Source of the DNA: Amycolatopsis dendrobii
GTDB taxonomy: Bacteria; Actinomycetota; Actinomycetes; Mycobacteriales; Pseudonocardiaceae
NCBI RefSeq assembly: GCF_014145675.1
Contig: NZ_JACGZW010000010.1
Span: 62,001 to 126,000 of the forward strand
Length of the DNA stretch: 64,000 bases
Direction: 5' to 3'
In this document: in pieces, positions 29,312-37,438 of the stretch
How positions within the stretch are numbered: position 1 is the first letter of the stretch
How the letters are laid out: the number at the start of each line of letters is the position of its first letter
The notes under the pieces: generated by a model
Database searches by the model: none
Told to the model about the DNA's origin: nothing
Seen by the model: the letters and a program-made list of their open reading frames with translations, nothing else
Translations under genes and position numbers: made by a program

Positions 29312-30313
29312 TCAGCTGCGCTGCGCGCCCGACTGCTTGTCCTGCATGGACGACAGCAACCGGCCGAGCGGCGGTTCGAAACCGGCCTCCTCGAGCGCGC
29401 CGAGCAGCTGCCCGCGCAGCTTCCGCTGCACCGCCCACTGCTTGCCCGGTCGCACCTTGACCGTCAGGCGCAACACGATGCCCTCCGGCGTGACCTGTTC
29501 GACGCCGAGCATTTCCGGCGGCTCCAGCACGTTCGCCGAGAGCGCGTCCGTTTCGACCGCCTTCGTGGCCGCGCCGCTGAGCACCTCGGTGGCCTTGTCG
29601 ACGTCCGCGGAGTAGCTCAGCGGGACGTCCACCACGGCGTAGGCGAAGCCCTGGCTCGAGTTGCCGACGCGCAGCACCTCGCCGTTGCGGACGTACCAGA
29701 CGGTGCCCTTCAGGTCGCGCAGCGTGGTGATGCGCAGGCCGACCGCCTCGACGGTCCCGGTGGCCTCGCCGATGTCCACGACGTCGCCGACGCCGTACTG
29801 GTCCTCGATCATCATGAACATCCCGGAAAGGAAGTCCTTGACCAGATTCTGCGCGCCGAACCCGAGCGCGACGCCGACGATCCCGGCCGAGGCGATGATC
29901 GGGGCCAGGTCGATGCCCAGTTCGCCCAGCACGAGGATGAACGCGAGGCCGTAGATCAGGAACGTCGCCATCGACTTCAGCACCGAGCCGATCGTCTTGG
30001 CGCGCTGCCTGCGGCGTTCCACCACGGCGCTGCCGAGCATCTCCGGCGCGCGTTCGCGCAGCGGTCTCAACAGCGACGGGATCTTGCCGTTGCTGCCCGA
30101 GGCCGGGAGCGTGGTGACCCGCTCGATCAGCCGCTTGGTGAGATAGCGCACCACGAACGCGATGACGAGGATCATGATGATCTTCAGCGGCTTGGTGACG
30201 AGCCAGCCCGCCGACGCGGCGAGCCACTCGTTGTGCGTGACCGAGTAGACCTGGGCGCACCACGACCCGGTCTCGGAGATGCAGCTGGGCGGAGCGCTGA
30301 GCACGGCATTCAC
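29312..30313 (-). CDS. MscS family mechanosensitive channel
   Basis: 333 aa. Hydrophobic helices near residues 40-60, 115-140 and 140-165 precede the pore-lining and beta-domain signature ([20 protein letters not shown] followed by [20 protein letters not shown]). This is the MscS/YnaI-like core that opens under membrane tension. The C-terminal alpha/beta domain runs to residue 310. It ends 20 bp upstream of the globin start on the same strand and may be co-transcribed with it. Confidence 0.92.
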   Translation of the reverse strand: MNAVLSAPPSCISETGSWCAQVYSVTHNEWLAASAGWLVTKPLKIIMILVIAFVVRYLTKRLIERVTTLPASGSNGKIPSLLRPLRERAPEMLGSAVVERRRQRAKTIGSVLKSMATFLIYGLAFILVLGELGIDLAPIIASAGIVGVALGFGAQNLVKDFLSGMFMMIEDQYGVGDVVDIGEATGTVEAVGLRITTLRDLKGTVWYVRNGEVLRVGNSSQGFAYAVVDVPLSYSADVDKATEVLSGAATKAVETDALSANVLEPPEMLGVEQVTPEGIVLRLTVKVRPGKQWAVQRKLRGQLLGALEEAGFEPPLGRLLSSMQDKQSGAQRS

Positions 30314-30469
30314 TGGCTGGGAAAGTCCCTTCTCGCTTTGCTGGCCCCGCGACGCGCAAGCGGCCGCGGGGTGGCCGCCGGGTCGCGGGTATGTGACACG
30401 TCACAGAACACGCGTGCGCGGGGGCCCTGATGTGTGGTCGACTATGCCTGCACCGGTGGAGGTGGTCGA

Positions 30470-31177
30470 GTGCCAGACCGACAACCCGTCCCCCTCGGCG
30501 GCGCCGGCCAAGCCATGGCCGAGCTGCCGCCGGAGGCGATCCTGCGTGCCTGCCCGGGAGGGTCCGCATCCGGCGGCTCCGTCCCGTCCGGGCCGGGGAC
30601 CCGTCCAGGGGGAGCATCCCGTCCGCCCGGACAGCGTAGAGCCCGCGATCCGGTCGCCCCGGCGTGGGGGCGGCGCCGGGTCCTCCTGCTCAACGCCACT
30701 TTCGAGCCGCTGACCGCGGTGCCCATGCGGCGCGCGGTGGTGCTCGTCATGTGCGGCAAGGCGGAGGTCGTCCACGGCGATCCGGGCGGCGTCGAACTGC
30801 ACGCCGCGACGGTGTCGCTGCCCGTGCCCTCGGTGATCCGGCTCAGCACGTACGTGCGGGTGCCCTACCGGGCGCAGGTGCCGTTGACCAGGGCCGGGCT
30901 GATGCACCGCGACCGGCACCGCTGCGCGTACTGCGGCGGGCGCGCGGAAACCATCGACCACGTCGTCCCGCGCAGCAAGGGCGGTCCGCACAGCTGGACC
31001 AATTGCGTCGCCTGCTGCGCGAAGTGCAACCACCGCAAGGCCGACCGGCTCCTGTCGGAGATCGGCTGGAGGCTGCGCGTGGTGCCCCGCGCCCCGCACG
31101 GCCCGCACTGGCGGCTGCTGGCGCATTCCAAAGAGGCCGATCCGCTGTGGCGGCCGTATCTCGGGTCGGCGGCCTAG
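30470..31177 (+). CDS. HNH endonuclease family protein
   Basis: 235 aa from GTG 30470, chosen for GGAGGTG 7 bases upstream; GTG 30434 and ATG 30515 are alternatives. The first 65 residues are low-complexity. The conserved part begins RVLLLNATFEPL. The nuclease core has two zinc knuckles (CAYCGG and CAKCN) around the HNH motif TIDHVVPRSKGG to NHRKADRLL. The same gene (Rv2469c by synteny) is conserved next to glbO in mycobacteria. The substrate is unknown; a repair or housekeeping nuclease is more likely than a mobile one given the conserved position. Confidence 0.88.
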   Translation: MPDRQPVPLGGAGQAMAELPPEAILRACPGGSASGGSVPSGPGTRPGGASRPPGQRRARDPVAPAWGRRRVLLLNATFEPLTAVPMRRAVVLVMCGKAEVVHGDPGGVELHAATVSLPVPSVIRLSTYVRVPYRAQVPLTRAGLMHRDRHRCAYCGGRAETIDHVVPRSKGGPHSWTNCVACCAKCNHRKADRLLSEIGWRLRVVPRAPHGPHWRLLAHSKEADPLWRPYLGSAA

Positions 31178-31192
31178 CCCCGCACACGTCGG

Positions 31193-31223
31193 CGCCCCGG
31201 CTGCCAGTACGGCGGCCGGGGCG
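31193..31223. terminator. 13-bp hairpin between convergent genes
   Basis: Arms 31193-31205 and 31211-31223 pair over 13 bases with one G-T wobble and a 5-base loop. It lies between the HNH gene stop (plus) and the repeat-protein gene stop (minus) and could terminate both. Confidence 0.65.
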
Positions 31224-31256
31224 AGCCGGTGGACCTGCTCGACGTGGCGCTTTCGC

Positions 31257-31736
31257 TCAGGCGGCGAGGCTGTAGTCGGCCTGGCAGGTGACGCGCGTGC
31301 CCATCGTGACCCGGGTGCCGCGCGTGACGCGCGTGCCGCGGGTGACACGGGTGCCCATCGTGACGCGGGTTCCGGCGGTGACCCTGGTGCCGCGGGTGAC
31401 GCGCGTGCCCATCGTGACCCGCGTGCCCATCGTGACCCGCGTGCCGCAGGTGACGCGGGTGCCTGCCGTGACCCGGGTGCCGCGCGTGACGCGGGTGCCC
31501 ATCGTGACGCGGGTCCCGCGGGTAACGCGGGTTCCCCTGGTGACTCGAGTTCCCATGGTGACCCGGGTACCCATCGTCACGCGCGTGCCCGCGGTGACCC
31601 GGGTTCCGCGGGTGACCCGAGTGCCCCGCGTAACCCTGGTGCCGGACGTGACCCGCGTTCCGGGCACGAATCCGGTCTCGCTGGGTGACGAAATGGTCTC
31701 GGTGATCGCCTGAGCGGGGGTCTGGACGCTCTGCAT
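31257..31736 (-). CDS. GTRVT hexapeptide-repeat protein, function unknown
   Basis: 159 aa: a 24-residue leader (MQSVQTPAQAITETISSPSE, then TGFV), 21 tandem hexapeptides x-G-T-R-V-T, and the tail CQADYSLAA. Within the repeats G, T, R, V and T never vary; x is Arg, Met or Ala, with Pro, Ser and Cys once each. ATG 31736 follows AGGAGG by 7 bases. Synonymous codons differ between repeats (ACC/ACG; CGC, CGG, CGT and AGG), so the protein sequence is being kept constant. There is no signal peptide or membrane segment. A regular beta-solenoid with 7 turns of 18 residues is possible. It is inserted between the HNH and ctaJ genes of a conserved block. No family recognised. Confidence 0.85.
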   Translation of the reverse strand: MQSVQTPAQAITETISSPSETGFVPGTRVTSGTRVTRGTRVTRGTRVTAGTRVTMGTRVTMGTRVTRGTRVTRGTRVTMGTRVTRGTRVTAGTRVTCGTRVTMGTRVTMGTRVTRGTRVTAGTRVTMGTRVTRGTRVTRGTRVTMGTRVTCQADYSLAA

Positions 31737-32022
31737 GAGGTGTCCTCCTGGGACCGGTGCGTGACGGGCTGGGGCTGGGGAGGCGGGCGCAAGGCCCGTA
31801 CAGGTGAAAAAGCTACGAGGATTTCAAGGTTCGGACAAGCCGGTATCGCCCGGTACGGCCGCCTGTACGGCGAGTTGCCATCTTTCGGCCCGCAGCCCTT
31901 CGCCCCAACGTTCCAGCGGGGGCGGGCCAAGCGGCGGACGGCGCCTCAGCGGCGACGAACGGTCGCCCCCGGACGCCGGTGTCGCGCGGTGGCTCCGGGA
32001 GGCATCCGATACGCTCACCGGC

Positions 32023-32277
32023 GTGAACGTTGTCGAGACGATCCTGGTCTACGCGGTCATCCCCGGGGCCATTTACTTCGTGGTCGGCGCCGCGACCTTG
32101 CGGAAGAAGTTCTCGGGGACGCCGCGGTACCGGCCGGGGCAGCCGTGGGAATACCCCGCGATGTGGTGGACCGCCAACCCGGACGGCGTGGGAGCCGCCC
32201 ACGGCCCGGCGGTTGACGTGAATGCGGCGCCCGCGGGCGCTTCGACGGCCGCAGGAGGCGCTCGTGGCAAGTGGTGA
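32023..32277 (+). CDS. ctaJ: CtaJ-like small subunit of the aa3 cytochrome oxidase
   Basis: 84 aa. One N-terminal membrane helix (VETILVYAVIPGAIYFVVGA) is followed by a basic segment and RYRPGQPWEYPAMWWTANP, the pattern I associate with CtaJ, an actinobacterial accessory subunit in the bcc-aa3 supercomplex. GTG 32023 is the likely start, though its ribosome site is poor. It overlaps the DUF5130 gene by 14 bp. The identification is from memory of the family. Confidence 0.65.
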   Translation: MNVVETILVYAVIPGAIYFVVGAATLRKKFSGTPRYRPGQPWEYPAMWWTANPDGVGAAHGPAVDVNAAPAGASTAAGGARGKW

Positions 32278-32746
32278 AGTGACCCAGACCGCGGTCGCGG
32301 AAAAGGACCTGGCCTTCGGCGAGGTCATCACCAACAGCGGCAGGCTGTCCGCGGCGAAAATGTACGAGCCCGCCGCGCCGACGAGCCCGTTCACGGTGCA
32401 GCAGCTGGCCCGCCTCGACGAGGCCCTGACCTTCGCGACGCGCGAAACCGGTCTCGGCTTCAGCATCTACCTGGGCGACCTCGGCGAAGACACCCGCGCC
32501 GGCGCGGAAAAGCTGCACGCCGCCACCGACGACCCCTCGAACGCGGTGCTGCTCGGCGTTTCCCCCGCCCAGCGCGCCATCGAGATCGTCACCGGCGAGC
32601 GCGCCCACTCCCGCCTGCCCGACCGAGGCGCGAACCTGGCCGTGGCGAGCATGGTGGCCTCCTTCAAGGAAGGCGACCTGACCGGCGGCTTGGTCAACGC
32701 CCTGCGCATGCTGAGCGACCAGGCAGGCCCCGCCCCGAAGCACTGA
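32264..32746 (+). CDS. DUF5130 family protein
   Basis: 160 aa. GTG 32264 has a strong AGGAGG site 5 bases upstream, inside the end of the ctaJ-like gene, so the pair is coupled. The protein has a TPM-like look (LDEALTFATRETGLGFSIYL, IEIVTGERAHSRLPDR), as in actinobacterial DUF5130 proteins at the Rv2468c position. It has no signal peptide or clear membrane helix. The role is unknown; the coupling suggests a link to the respiratory supercomplex. Confidence 0.75.
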   Translation: MASGEVTQTAVAEKDLAFGEVITNSGRLSAAKMYEPAAPTSPFTVQQLARLDEALTFATRETGLGFSIYLGDLGEDTRAGAEKLHAATDDPSNAVLLGVSPAQRAIEIVTGERAHSRLPDRGANLAVASMVASFKEGDLTGGLVNALRMLSDQAGPAPKH

Positions 32747-32762
32747 TACTCCCGCAAACGCC

Positions 32763-32797
32763 AGAGCCGTCCCGCACCCAGCGGGACGGCTCTTTTA
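32763..32797 (+). terminator. rho-independent terminator after DUF5130
   Basis: A perfect 13-bp stem (32763-32775 with 32781-32793), loop ACCCA and a run of T residues at 32793-32796 form a textbook intrinsic terminator 17 bp after the stop codon. Confidence 0.9.
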
Positions 32798-32926
32798 CGT
32801 TCTGCCACCGCCGTTCGTGCGGGCCACCCTCATTGACCCTGATTCCGTCAGGGTTCCCCTCACGACCAGCCGCTGGTCCTCGAGGGGCCTTTCACGGCTC
32901 ACCCGCCGCCGCGAGGGTTGCGCCCC

Positions 32927-33005
32927 AACGCCGCATTGGGTGCATGCGACGCACCGAACGCCACATTGGGTGCGTGGGACGCACCCAATGCCACATTGGG
33001 GCGCT
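32927..33005. repeat. 30-bp tandem repeat, about 2.6 units
   Basis: Units at 32927, 32957 and 32987 share aacgccacattgggtgcgtg and then gacgcacc. Each full unit contains an inner palindrome (GGTGC...GCACC). It lies between the stops of DUF5130 and pepN. The remainder of the 491-bp gap (32747-33237) holds the two hairpins listed and no gene. Confidence 0.7.
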
Positions 33006-33091
33006 AGCCCCGCCGCCTACGACACCGCAGCCGGTGCACCCGACCATCGAGGCACCCAGCCCCTCCCCAACCCCGATACGAAGCCTCCCTG

Positions 33092-33148
33092 CGGTTCGGG
33101 GGTGCTTGTCAAGGCATCTTTCCCGCCTTGACAAGCACCCCCGAACCG
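33092..33148. terminator. perfect 24-bp hairpin downstream of pepN
   Basis: Arms 33092-33115 and 33125-33148 are exact reverse complements with a 9-base loop. It lies 90 bp beyond the pepN stop, in the gap between convergent genes. Confidence 0.75.
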
Positions 33149-33237
33149 TCAGCACAATCAACCTTCGGGGTGCCCCACGCAACCCAAGACCGGGCGCAAT
33201 GTCGCCGCCAGGCGACGAGCCGAACAGCCGAACAGCC

Positions 33238-35805
33238 TCAGGCCTGACTGTCAAAGTCCCGAGCAGCCAACGCCCGGACAATCCCAGCCCGCCCCTCGGA
33301 AACCAGCCGCCGCAACGCCGCCGGATGATCCCCTTCGAGCCACTCGTCCGAAGCATTCACCGTCGCAGGCTCAACCGCCCAAGACGGATACAACCCGATC
33401 GCCGTCGGCTGAGCCCGCTCACTGGACCGCCGAGCCCACACATCGTCGATAACCTCGAAGTACCGCTCGATGTACTCCCCGAGCAGATGCTTCTGCCCCG
33501 GGTGCGAGAACCCGGAAATCAACGCATCACTCACCGCGTTCGGAATCTCGTCGTCGTAGATCGCCCGCTGCCAAGTATCAGCCTTGGCCTCAGCCGTAGG
33601 CTGCAACGCCCGCGACCGCTCAGCGTGCCGCCGGCCAGCAGCGGTGTCATCCCGCTCCTGCTCGGCATTGATCTCGTCCGCGCCGGCCTTCCCGTGCGCG
33701 ACCAACGCCTGCAGCAACCGCCACCGAAGATCCGTGTCCACAGTGAGGCCCGGCAGCGGCGCGGAGCCGTCGAGCCAGCCAGCGATCGCGGACAGGATCT
33801 CCTCGCTCAACACACCCCCGGCCAGCGAATTCACAAACGCCAGCTGGTGATCCGACCCAGCCTCCGCGGTACGGGCCAGCTCCAGCAGCCGTCCGCTCAA
33901 CGCAGGCCACCCCTCCGCGGCAGCCCACTTCTGGTCCGCGTAAGAGTTCAACGCCGTCTGCGCCTGCAACAGCAACCGCTGCACCACGCCGACCTCGCTC
34001 TCGGCGTGAATCCCGCGCGCCACGAGCGTCACGAAGTCGCGAGCCTTCAACTCGGCCTCGCGCGTCATCTCCCAAGCAGCCGACCAGCACAGCGTGCGCG
34101 GCAGCGATTCGGTGATGTCGCCGATCCGGTCGATCAGCGTGGTCAGCGACGCCGGGTCGAGGCGCATCCGGCAGTAGGTCAGGTCGTCGTCGTTGACCAG
34201 CACGAGCTTGCCCGCCGCCTGGCCGACGAGGTCCGGGACCTCGGTGCGCTCGCCGGTGACGTCCAGTTCGACGCGGCGGGTGCGGACGATCTTGCCGTCG
34301 CGGTCCTCGTCGTAGACGCCGACCGCGACGCGATGCGTGCGCAGTTCGCCGGCGCCCGGCTTCGCGCCGGTCTGCACGACGGCGAAGGACGCGAAGGTGC
34401 CGTCGGCGGCGATCTCATAGCGCGGGCTGAGCGAGTTGAGGCCGGTGGTCTCCAGCCATTCCGCGCTCCACCACGACAGATCGCGGCCGGACGCTTCTTC
34501 CAGCGCCGCCAGCAGGTCGGCGAGGGTGGCGTTGCCCCACGCGTGCTTGCCGAAATACACCTTGAGGCCGTCGAGGAAGTGCTCGATGCCCACGTAGGAC
34601 ACCAGCTGCTTCAGCACGCTCGCGCCCTTGGCGTAGGTGATGCCGTCGAAGTTGACCTCGACCGCGTGCAGGTCGACGATGTCGGCCGCGATCGGGTGCG
34701 TCGAGGGCAGCTGGTCCTGGCGGTAGGCCCAGGACTTCTCGATGTTCGCGAAGCTGGTCCAGGCGTTCTTGTACTCGGTCGCCTCGGCCTGGGCGAACAC
34801 GCTGGCGAAGGTCGCGAACGACTCGTTCAGCCACAGGTCGTCCCACCAGCGCATGGTGACCAGGTCGCCGAACCACATGTGCGCCATCTCGTGCAGCAGC
34901 GTCTCGGCGCGCCGCTCGTAGGCGTAGCGGGTGACGCGGCTGCGGAAGACGTAGTCCTCGAGGAAGGTGACCGCGCCGGCGTTCTCCATCGCGCCCGCGT
35001 TGAACTCCGGCACGAACAGCTGGTCGTACTTGGAGAACGGGTACGGGGTGCCGAATTTCTCGTGGTAGAAGGCGAAACCCTGTTTGGTTTCGACGAACAG
35101 CCGCTCGGCGTCCATGTGCTCGGCGAGCGACGCGCGGCAGTAGATGCCGAGCGGGATGGTGCGGTGCTCGTCGCGGAACTCGTCGGTCCACTCCGCGTAC
35201 GGGCCGGCGACGAGCGCCACCAGATAGGTGGAAATGCGCTCGGATTCGGCGAACTGCGTGCGGCGCGCGCCGTCCTCGGTGTCTTCGGCGCTTTCGACCA
35301 GCGCGTTGGACACGACCTTCCAGGCGCGCGGGGCGTGCACCGCGAGCCGGTAGACGGACTTGAGGTCCGGCTGGTCGAAGCAGGCGAACATGCGCTTCGC
35401 GTCGGCGGTCTCGAACTGGGTGTAGAGGTAGACGCCGTCGTCGACCGGGTCGACGAACCGGTGCAGGCCCTCGCCGGTGTTCATGTAGCGGCAGTCCGCG
35501 GTGACGACGAGTTCGTTCTCCGCGGCAAGGCCGGGCAGCGCGATGCCCTTTTCCTCGGCGTAGCCGCTGACATCGAGCTCGGTGCCGTTCAGCACGGCGG
35601 AGCGGACGCCTTCGGCGACGAGGTCGATCCACGACGCTTCGCCGGGACGGCTGCTGGAGAACCGCACCGTGGTGGTGGAGCGGAAGGTCTTCTCCCCGGG
35701 ACGGCCGTTGCCGTCGGTGAGGTCCAGCTCGATGTCGTAGGACGACACGTCCAGCAGGCCGGAGCGCTGCTTGGCTTCGTCACGCGTCAGGTTGGGGGCG
35801 GGCAC
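33238..35805 (-). CDS. pepN: aminopeptidase N (M1 metallopeptidase)
   Basis: 855 aa, the usual size of actinobacterial PepN. The GAMENAGA exopeptidase motif and the zinc site HEMAHMWFGDLV with the downstream Glu in LNESFA are intact; a catalytic Tyr is expected after them. N-terminal beta domain (SSYDIELDLTDGNG) and C-terminal helical ERAP1-like domain are complete. The start is taken as GTG 35805 with AGAGG upstream; GTG 35811 is also possible. It removes N-terminal residues from peptides in the cytoplasm. Counterpart: Rv2467. Confidence 0.95.
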   Translation of the reverse strand: MPAPNLTRDEAKQRSGLLDVSSYDIELDLTDGNGRPGEKTFRSTTTVRFSSSRPGEASWIDLVAEGVRSAVLNGTELDVSGYAEEKGIALPGLAAENELVVTADCRYMNTGEGLHRFVDPVDDGVYLYTQFETADAKRMFACFDQPDLKSVYRLAVHAPRAWKVVSNALVESAEDTEDGARRTQFAESERISTYLVALVAGPYAEWTDEFRDEHRTIPLGIYCRASLAEHMDAERLFVETKQGFAFYHEKFGTPYPFSKYDQLFVPEFNAGAMENAGAVTFLEDYVFRSRVTRYAYERRAETLLHEMAHMWFGDLVTMRWWDDLWLNESFATFASVFAQAEATEYKNAWTSFANIEKSWAYRQDQLPSTHPIAADIVDLHAVEVNFDGITYAKGASVLKQLVSYVGIEHFLDGLKVYFGKHAWGNATLADLLAALEEASGRDLSWWSAEWLETTGLNSLSPRYEIAADGTFASFAVVQTGAKPGAGELRTHRVAVGVYDEDRDGKIVRTRRVELDVTGERTEVPDLVGQAAGKLVLVNDDDLTYCRMRLDPASLTTLIDRIGDITESLPRTLCWSAAWEMTREAELKARDFVTLVARGIHAESEVGVVQRLLLQAQTALNSYADQKWAAAEGWPALSGRLLELARTAEAGSDHQLAFVNSLAGGVLSEEILSAIAGWLDGSAPLPGLTVDTDLRWRLLQALVAHGKAGADEINAEQERDDTAAGRRHAERSRALQPTAEAKADTWQRAIYDDEIPNAVSDALISGFSHPGQKHLLGEYIERYFEVIDDVWARRSSERAQPTAIGLYPSWAVEPATVNASDEWLEGDHPAALRRLVSEGRAGIVRALAARDFDSQA

Positions 35806-35982
35806 GGGCACCTCTGGTCTTCGGATCCGGTGGGCACGACGTTCAGCATCCAATCATGACGCGCCCGGAAGGGGCGACCAGGGAACAATGCGGAGGGGCC
35901 GCCGCGTTGCCTCGCAGTGCGGGGGTTCGCCCCGCCCTCGGCGAGCGCCGGGGAGCAGCCTCGCCGAGGAGCCCGTGAAAAA

Positions 35983-36603
35983 ATGACTGACTCGTCCCAG
36001 CCCACCACGGTGGACTTCTACTTCGACCCGATCTGCCCGTTCGCGTGGATCTCGTCGCGGTGGATCCTCGAAGTCGAGAAGCACCGCGAGCTGGACCTGA
36101 CCTTCCGGGTGATGAGCCTTTCGGTGCTGAACGAAGGCCGCGAAGACCTGCCCGAGCGGTACAAGGAACTGCTGAGCGAGGGCTGGGCCCCGGTCCGCGT
36201 CGCGACCGCGCTGGCGCAGACCCAGGGCCAGCAGGCCGTGCGCGACTTCTACACCGAGTTCGGCACCCGCTACCACAACCAGCACAACGAGGACCGCAAG
36301 CTCGTCATCAAGGAGGCGCTGGCCGCGATCGGCGCCCCGGCCGAACTCGCCGAGGCGGGCGAATCGACCGAATACGACGAGGCGCTGCGCAAGAGCCACC
36401 ACGAGGGCATGGACCCGGTCGGCATGGATGTCGGCACGCCGACCATCCACGTCAACGGGAGCGCGTTCTTCGGCCCGGTGCTGTCGTCGATCCCGCGGGG
36501 CGAGGACGCGCTGAAGGTGTTCGACGGCGCGGTCGCGCTGGCCAGCTACCCGGACTTCTTCGAACTGAAGCGCACCCGGACCGGGGACCTGAACTTCGAC
36601 TGA
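35983..36603 (+). CDS. Rv2466c-like thioredoxin-fold (DsbA family) protein with altered CPxx motif
   Basis: 206 aa. The whole length resembles mycothiol-dependent reductase Rv2466c: the DFYFDP[17 protein letters not shown] opening, [26 protein letters not shown] and GTPTIHVNG...[13 protein letters not shown]. Rv2466c has CPWC (Cys19, Cys22); here the motif is C18-P-F-A21, so the second Cys is replaced by Ala while the attacking Cys remains. The enzyme may work by a monothiol mechanism with mycothiol. Gene order pepN-this-rpiB-nei matches mycobacteria. ATG 35983 is the first Met before the domain. Confidence 0.88.
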   Translation: MTDSSQPTTVDFYFDPICPFAWISSRWILEVEKHRELDLTFRVMSLSVLNEGREDLPERYKELLSEGWAPVRVATALAQTQGQQAVRDFYTEFGTRYHNQHNEDRKLVIKEALAAIGAPAELAEAGESTEYDEALRKSHHEGMDPVGMDVGTPTIHVNGSAFFGPVLSSIPRGEDALKVFDGAVALASYPDFFELKRTRTGDLNFD

Positions 36604-36609
36604 CGCCGT

Positions 36610-36651
36610 CGTGAGTGTTTATGCCGGTTCTAACCGGCATAAACACTCACG
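36610..36651. terminator. perfect 20-bp hairpin between convergent genes
   Basis: Arms 36610-36629 and 36632-36651 are exact reverse complements with a 2-base loop, beginning 6 bp after the stop of the Rv2466c-like gene. The minus-strand MBL stop codon (36647-36649) lies inside the stem. The ends read CGTGAGTG/CACTCACG. Confidence 0.85.
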
Positions 36652-37438
36652 AGAACCCGAGCGCCGCCTTGGTGACGTCCTCCGGATACGGCGAGCCCTT
36701 CAGCGCCTCTTCGCGCGACGCCTTGGTCGCCTTCAGTTCGTGCAGCCGCAGCAGCCCGTCGCGATGCGTCCGCACGAACGCCGCATCCACCGGGTCGCCG
36801 TGCCCAGGCACGACGACGCGAGGTTCGAGCGCGAGCAGCGCGTCCATCGCTGCGGCCCACGCGTCGAGTTGGTCGTCCGGCCCGAACGAGTACGCGGTGA
36901 AGCCGTGCGGGCCGTGTTCCACGACGTCTCCGGCGAAGACGACGTCCGCGTCCGGCACGTGGACCAGCAGGTCGTGGTCGGTGTGCGCGGGGCCGGGGTG
37001 CACGAGCGCGGCTGTGCGGCCGCCGAGGTCGAGTTCGGCGCGGTCGGGCACGAGGCGGTCCGGCGGCATGAGCCCGGTTCGTTCGATGGCGTCGGCGATC
37101 TCCGGCTTGCCCTCTTCGCGGTAGTGCGCGGCCCAGGTTTGTTTGTCAGCTTCGCCGTTTTCCAGCATGGCTCGCAGGCACCCGGGGTGGGCCCAGACGT
37201 CGCACGGCAGGAACGGCGTGGTGCCGAAGGCGTGGTCGAAATGCGCGTGCGTGTAGACGACCGACCACGGCAGTTCGGTCAGCTCCCGGATCGCGGCGGC
37301 GAATTCGGCGCCCTGGTCGACGTCGCCGCGGGTGTCGATCACCAGGCATCGCTCCTGGCCGAGCACGAGGCCGGTCGTCAGGTCCAGTTCGTCGTACCGG
37401 CGGGCGAAAACCCGGTCGGCCACCTCGGTCCAGCTCAT
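36647..37438 (-). CDS. MBL-fold metallo-hydrolase
   Basis: 263 aa. The metallo-beta-lactamase zinc motif is YTHAHFDHAFG, followed by PGPAHTDHDLLVHVP (third metal ligand), VFAGDVVEHGP (bridging Asp) and VVPGHGDPVD. This is the general hydrolase branch; the substrate is not evident. The start overlaps the ComB-like gene stop by 4 bases (ATGA), so the two are a coupled pair. No signal peptide. Confidence 0.9.
   Translation of the reverse strand: MSWTEVADRVFARRYDELDLTTGLVLGQERCLVIDTRGDVDQGAEFAAAIRELTELPWSVVYTHAHFDHAFGTTPFLPCDVWAHPGCLRAMLENGEADKQTWAAHYREEGKPEIADAIERTGLMPPDRLVPDRAELDLGGRTAALVHPGPAHTDHDLLVHVPDADVVFAGDVVEHGPHGFTAYSFGPDDQLDAWAAAMDALLALEPRVVVPGHGDPVDAAFVRTHRDGLLRLHELKATKASREEALKGSPYPEDVTKAALGFS

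Noticed and set aside
30434-30470. GTG 30434 as the start of the HNH gene
   Set aside because: No ribosome site; GTG 30470 has GGAGGTG at good spacing. The choice remains uncertain because this part of the protein is low-complexity.
31288-31713. Plus-strand frame with VTRVPx repeats opposite the GTRVT gene
   Set aside because: It lacks a ribosome site, and base changes that are silent in the minus frame cause Arg-to-Leu changes here, so it is a shadow of the minus-strand repeat gene.
32927-33005. CRISPR-like array
   Set aside because: The units follow one another directly without unique spacers, there are fewer than three, and no cas gene is near.
32833-35859. 1008-codon plus frame opposite pepN
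   Set aside because: Shadow of pepN, with composition typical of antisense frames.
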